Shown: piece by piece, positions 62,441 to 64,000 of the stretch
How positions within the stretch are numbered: position 1 is the first letter of the stretch
Layout: the number at the start of each line of letters is the position of its first letter
Assembly: GCA_964444975.1 (NCBI GenBank)
Contig: CAYUJD010000004.1
Span: 1 to 64,000, forward strand
DNA length: 64,000 nt
Origin: VBAS01 sp964444975
GTDB lineage: Bacteria; Bacteroidota; Bacteroidia; Chitinophagales; Chitinophagaceae
Direction of reading: 5' to 3'
Made by a program: the position numbers and the translations under genes
The notes under the pieces: generated by a model
Database searches by the model: none
Seen by the model: only the letters and a program-made list of their open reading frames with translations
Told to the model about the DNA's origin: nothing

Positions 62441-62675
62441 TTATACCCCTGTTGGCAGCTTCAAGAAAGAAGCACGCCTTTGTTGAAATGCAGCCTTGCT
62501 TGCAGGTGGCGTTCCAACAAAACGGAATGAGGAATAGCCTAACCGGGATTGAATTAAATTTGAAAAGCCAGGTTATCTTTAGTTCGGTTCGTTGGTGGGC
62601 TATGCACATACCTACGCCTCACAGCAACGATGGCGTGCTTCGGAGTTGAAAGTGGCGAGCAACAAAGGCAGAAAC
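62441..62675 (+). repeat. ~230-bp cassette-associated repeat, copy B
   Basis: Same repeat as copy A but with an extra 5' part (TTATACCCCTGTTGGCAGCT, TCAAGAAAGAAGCACGCC) that is missing where copy A abuts the 36-bp repeat. It ends 7 bp before the ATG of the lipoprotein gene at 62683. Confidence 0.82.
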
Positions 62676-62682
62676 TTCTACC

Positions 62683-63369
62683 ATGATGAAAATAATAGTA
62701 TTCATCTTATTGATTGTCTTTATTGGGTCATGCGATAAAAGAGAGGACCCTATCAATAGGATCAATAAAAAATTGAAAATCGATAGTACAGGAGTTTTGC
62801 GGAAAGATGTTCCTGAATTCTATAATGATTCAACTCCTTACTGGGGATACGCACAGATGACAAGGAATAGATTTGGATTGCCTTCTATAGAGAATGGCAG
62901 AGAGGTGTTTGAAATAAGGATTTTGGAGGACCTTGAAGGGGGGAGAATACTTTTGCGAATAAGGTATCAGGGCAGTACATGGATCGCAGAAAATTATATC
63001 TACCGTCCTTTTTCTACTGATGGTCAGACTATTGACTCAATAGTTGTAAATTATGTTAACCTTGGACCGCCAAAGTCCGGATGGAATAAACTAATAAATA
63101 AATTAATTGACAAAGGAATACTGGATTTTAAAGATGAATTAAGTTTCCCGGGACCTCAAATTATAATAGACAGAACACCTAAAATAGTTGAAATTGCCGC
63201 AAAAAACTATTATAAATATTATACTTTACAATACGATAAAACTCAAATCATGAACATATCGGATGATGCTAAATCCATGGCCAGAATTATTGATTTAATA
63301 AGAAAAGAATTTCCCGAGATAAAGTCTCAGATTAATAAGTTTGAAAAAGATAGCAATGCATCCAATTAG
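62683..63369 (+). CDS. Orphan lipoprotein in the island
   Basis: 228 residues (ATG 62686 is an alternative). Lipoprotein signal MMKIIVFILLIVFIGSCDKR (Cys17). The rest is a charged, Ile/Asn/Lys-rich globular protein with no family I recognise (e.g. GREVFEIRILEDLEGGRILLRIRY, IDLIRKEFPEIKSQINKFEKD). AT-rich like the beta-lactamase and placed directly behind repeat copy B, so it looks like a second cassette gene. Confidence 0.75.
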   Translation: MMKIIVFILLIVFIGSCDKREDPINRINKKLKIDSTGVLRKDVPEFYNDSTPYWGYAQMTRNRFGLPSIENGREVFEIRILEDLEGGRILLRIRYQGSTWIAENYIYRPFSTDGQTIDSIVVNYVNLGPPKSGWNKLINKLIDKGILDFKDELSFPGPQIIIDRTPKIVEIAAKNYYKYYTLQYDKTQIMNISDDAKSMARIIDLIRKEFPEIKSQINKFEKDSNASN

Positions 63370-63374
63370 CATTT

Positions 63375-63413
63375 TTATGCCCCTGTTGGTAGCTTCAAGA
63401 AAGCAGCATGCCT
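63375..63413 (+). repeat. partial copy of the cassette-repeat 5' module
   Basis: TTATGCCCCTGTTGGTAGCT and TCAAGAAAGCAGCATGCC match the start of copy B (62441-62478). It is followed at once by another copy. Confidence 0.7.
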
Positions 63414-63415
63414 AT

Positions 63416-63534
63416 GTTATGCCCCCGTTGGCAGCTTCAGGTAAGCAGCACACCACTGTTGCGTATGTAACCCAGTCTATGCATGAGGCGTACCCATAAC
63501 TGAAGCAGGAAAAATCTTATCAAAATCTTCAGTT
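63416..63534 (+). repeat. second repeat family, copy C
   Basis: Starts with the same GTTGGCAGCTTCA module, then continues TGTTGCGTATG, GAGGCGTACCCATAACTGAA and ATCAAAATCTTCA, all shared with 63653-63767. Part of the 424-bp gene-free stretch 63370-63793. Confidence 0.75.
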
Positions 63535-63580
63535 CCATCGGGGTGTCCTGCTTATCATTGCATAAAAGGAAAGCTGTCTA

Positions 63581-63625
63581 CGAGGGGTCTGCCAGCGGGG
63601 CCAAAGTGCGAAGGGCGACCCCTCG
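63581..63625. repeat. hairpin CGAGGGGTC / GACCCCTCG between repeats C and D
   Basis: Perfect 9-bp arms (63581-63589, 63617-63625) around a 27-nt loop. The ORF across this region is a repeat artefact. Confidence 0.6.
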
Positions 63626-63652
63626 GTATAAGAAATTCATAAAAAAATATTT

Positions 63653-63767
63653 GCCTCAGTTGGTAGATCGCAAGAAAGCAGCACGCCGCTGTTGCGTATG
63701 CAGCCCAGCCTTTGAGGGAGGCGTACCCATAACTGAAGCGGGAAAAATATTATCAAAATCTTCAACA
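63653..63767 (+). repeat. second repeat family, copy D
   Basis: Aligns with copy C over its full length (GTTGGTAG, GCACGCCGCTGTTGCGTATG, GAGGCGTACCCATAACTGAA, ATCAAAATCTTCAAC) and ends 26 bp before the resident gene's stop codon. Confidence 0.75.
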
Positions 63768-63793
63768 ACGATAGTATGATGCCGGAGTAAAAA

Positions 63794-64000
63794 TCATTTT
63801 ACCATCCCGTTTACCCTGAACAGCAATACCAGTGTGCCCGCATATCTTTCCCTGTAAAATTGCTTGCGGATAATATTGTTGAAAATAGAAGTGGCAATCC
63901 AGATAATAGCGTCGTTCCTGTTGTCGGTTATTTTCATAGCCAGCGGCACCAGGTAATCGTACGCTTCCAGTTGCTGCAGTTTCCTGTCCTGCTCGTAAAT
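63794..64000 (-). CDS. conserved protein, C-terminal 68 residues (runs off the window)
   Basis: The minus strand is open from the window edge to TGA at 63794-63796. Residues include LQQLEAYDYLVPLAMKITD, AIIWIATSIFNNIIRKQFYR and ERYAGTLVLLFRVNGMVK. Family not recognised. Its last codons contain the 36-bp repeat, and a second copy of this 3' end lies at 61126-61180, so an insertion appears to have split the gene and supplied a replacement tail. Confidence 0.75.
   Translation of the reverse strand: MYEQDRKLQQLEAYDYLVPLAMKITDNRNDAIIWIATSIFNNIIRKQFYRERYAGTLVLLFRVNGMVK
63813..63848. repeat. 36-bp direct repeat, right end of island
   Basis: Identical to 61145-61180. Bases on either side differ between the two copies, so the repeat is sharply bounded at least on the island side. 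Confidence 0.8.

Noticed and set aside
61181..62675. Calling the island a true integron
   Set aside because: No intI gene, attI site or matching R'/L' boxes could be found in the window; the layout only resembles a cassette array.
61058..63779. Short ORFs crossing the island repeats (61058-61303, 62376-62649, 63543-63779) as genes
   Set aside because: They follow repeat sequence rather than a protein; copy A has an internal stop where copy B reads Trp, and two of them begin inside a neighbouring gene or spacer without a plausible start context.
1..64000. tRNA or rRNA genes
   Set aside because: No cloverleaf with the GTTCGAnnC arm and no rRNA-like conserved blocks were seen by eye; tRNAscan-SE would be decisive.

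Overview
The window reads as a chromosomal segment of a Bacteroidota bacterium, most likely in or near the Chitinophagaceae. The evidence is a TonB-dependent receptor with an N-terminal carboxypeptidase-regulatory-like domain, several lipoproteins with this domain or with TPR, LVIVD or DUF4399 folds, paired DUF3857/transglutaminase-like proteins, a DUF2911 protein, a single-chain GcvP, an ECF sigma factor next to a membrane-anchored beta-barrel protein, near absence of Shine-Dalgarno sequences, and candidate promoters of the TTTG / TAnnTTTG type. I see no rRNA, tRNA, CRISPR array, replication origin or complete insertion sequence.

Layout. 0-8.8 kb: outer-membrane proteins, ribulose-phosphate epimerase, an MNT/HEPN pair, a TPR lipoprotein and a PD40 propeller. 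8.8-17 kb: a metalloprotease remnant, an exported HisC-like aminotransferase, a phosphoesterase, a DsbA-like protein beside ClpB, a serine hydrolase, and a TlpA/DsbD-alpha pair. 17.4-23 kb: an amidohydrolase and a tightly coupled sugar cluster (FGGY kinase, GalT-type transferase, arabinokinase-like GHMP kinase). 23-38 kb: DUF3857 pair, queG, envelope proteins, sigma/anti-sigma-type pair, GlpR-type regulator divergent from anmK. 38-49 kb: ABC permease, a frame-disrupted AT-rich gene, SppA, FolK, deoxynucleoside kinase, MFS exporter, MBL-fold enzyme, RES/Xre toxin-antitoxin and a frameshifted DUF3667 gene. 48.8-61 kb: GcvP, sugar isomerase/oxidoreductase genes around a four-helix-bundle gene, sulfurtransferase, dienelactone hydrolase, M61 peptidase, ABC1 kinase.

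61.1-63.9 kb is clearly accessory. A 36-bp direct repeat derived from the 3' end of a conserved gene brackets an AT-rich block carrying a class A beta-lactamase and an orphan lipoprotein. Each of these two genes is immediately preceded by a copy of a repeat of about 200 bp. This looks like an integrated cassette-type island without a recombinase in view.

A second theme is short palindromic repeats spread between genes and, in at least three cases, inserted in frame inside conserved proteins (GcvP, a serine hydrolase, a phosphoesterase). Several genes are broken or vestigial: metalloprotease C-terminus, adenylate-cyclase N-terminus, DUF3667 frameshift at an A6 run, and the AT-rich gene whose two frames meet at A_AAA_AAG.
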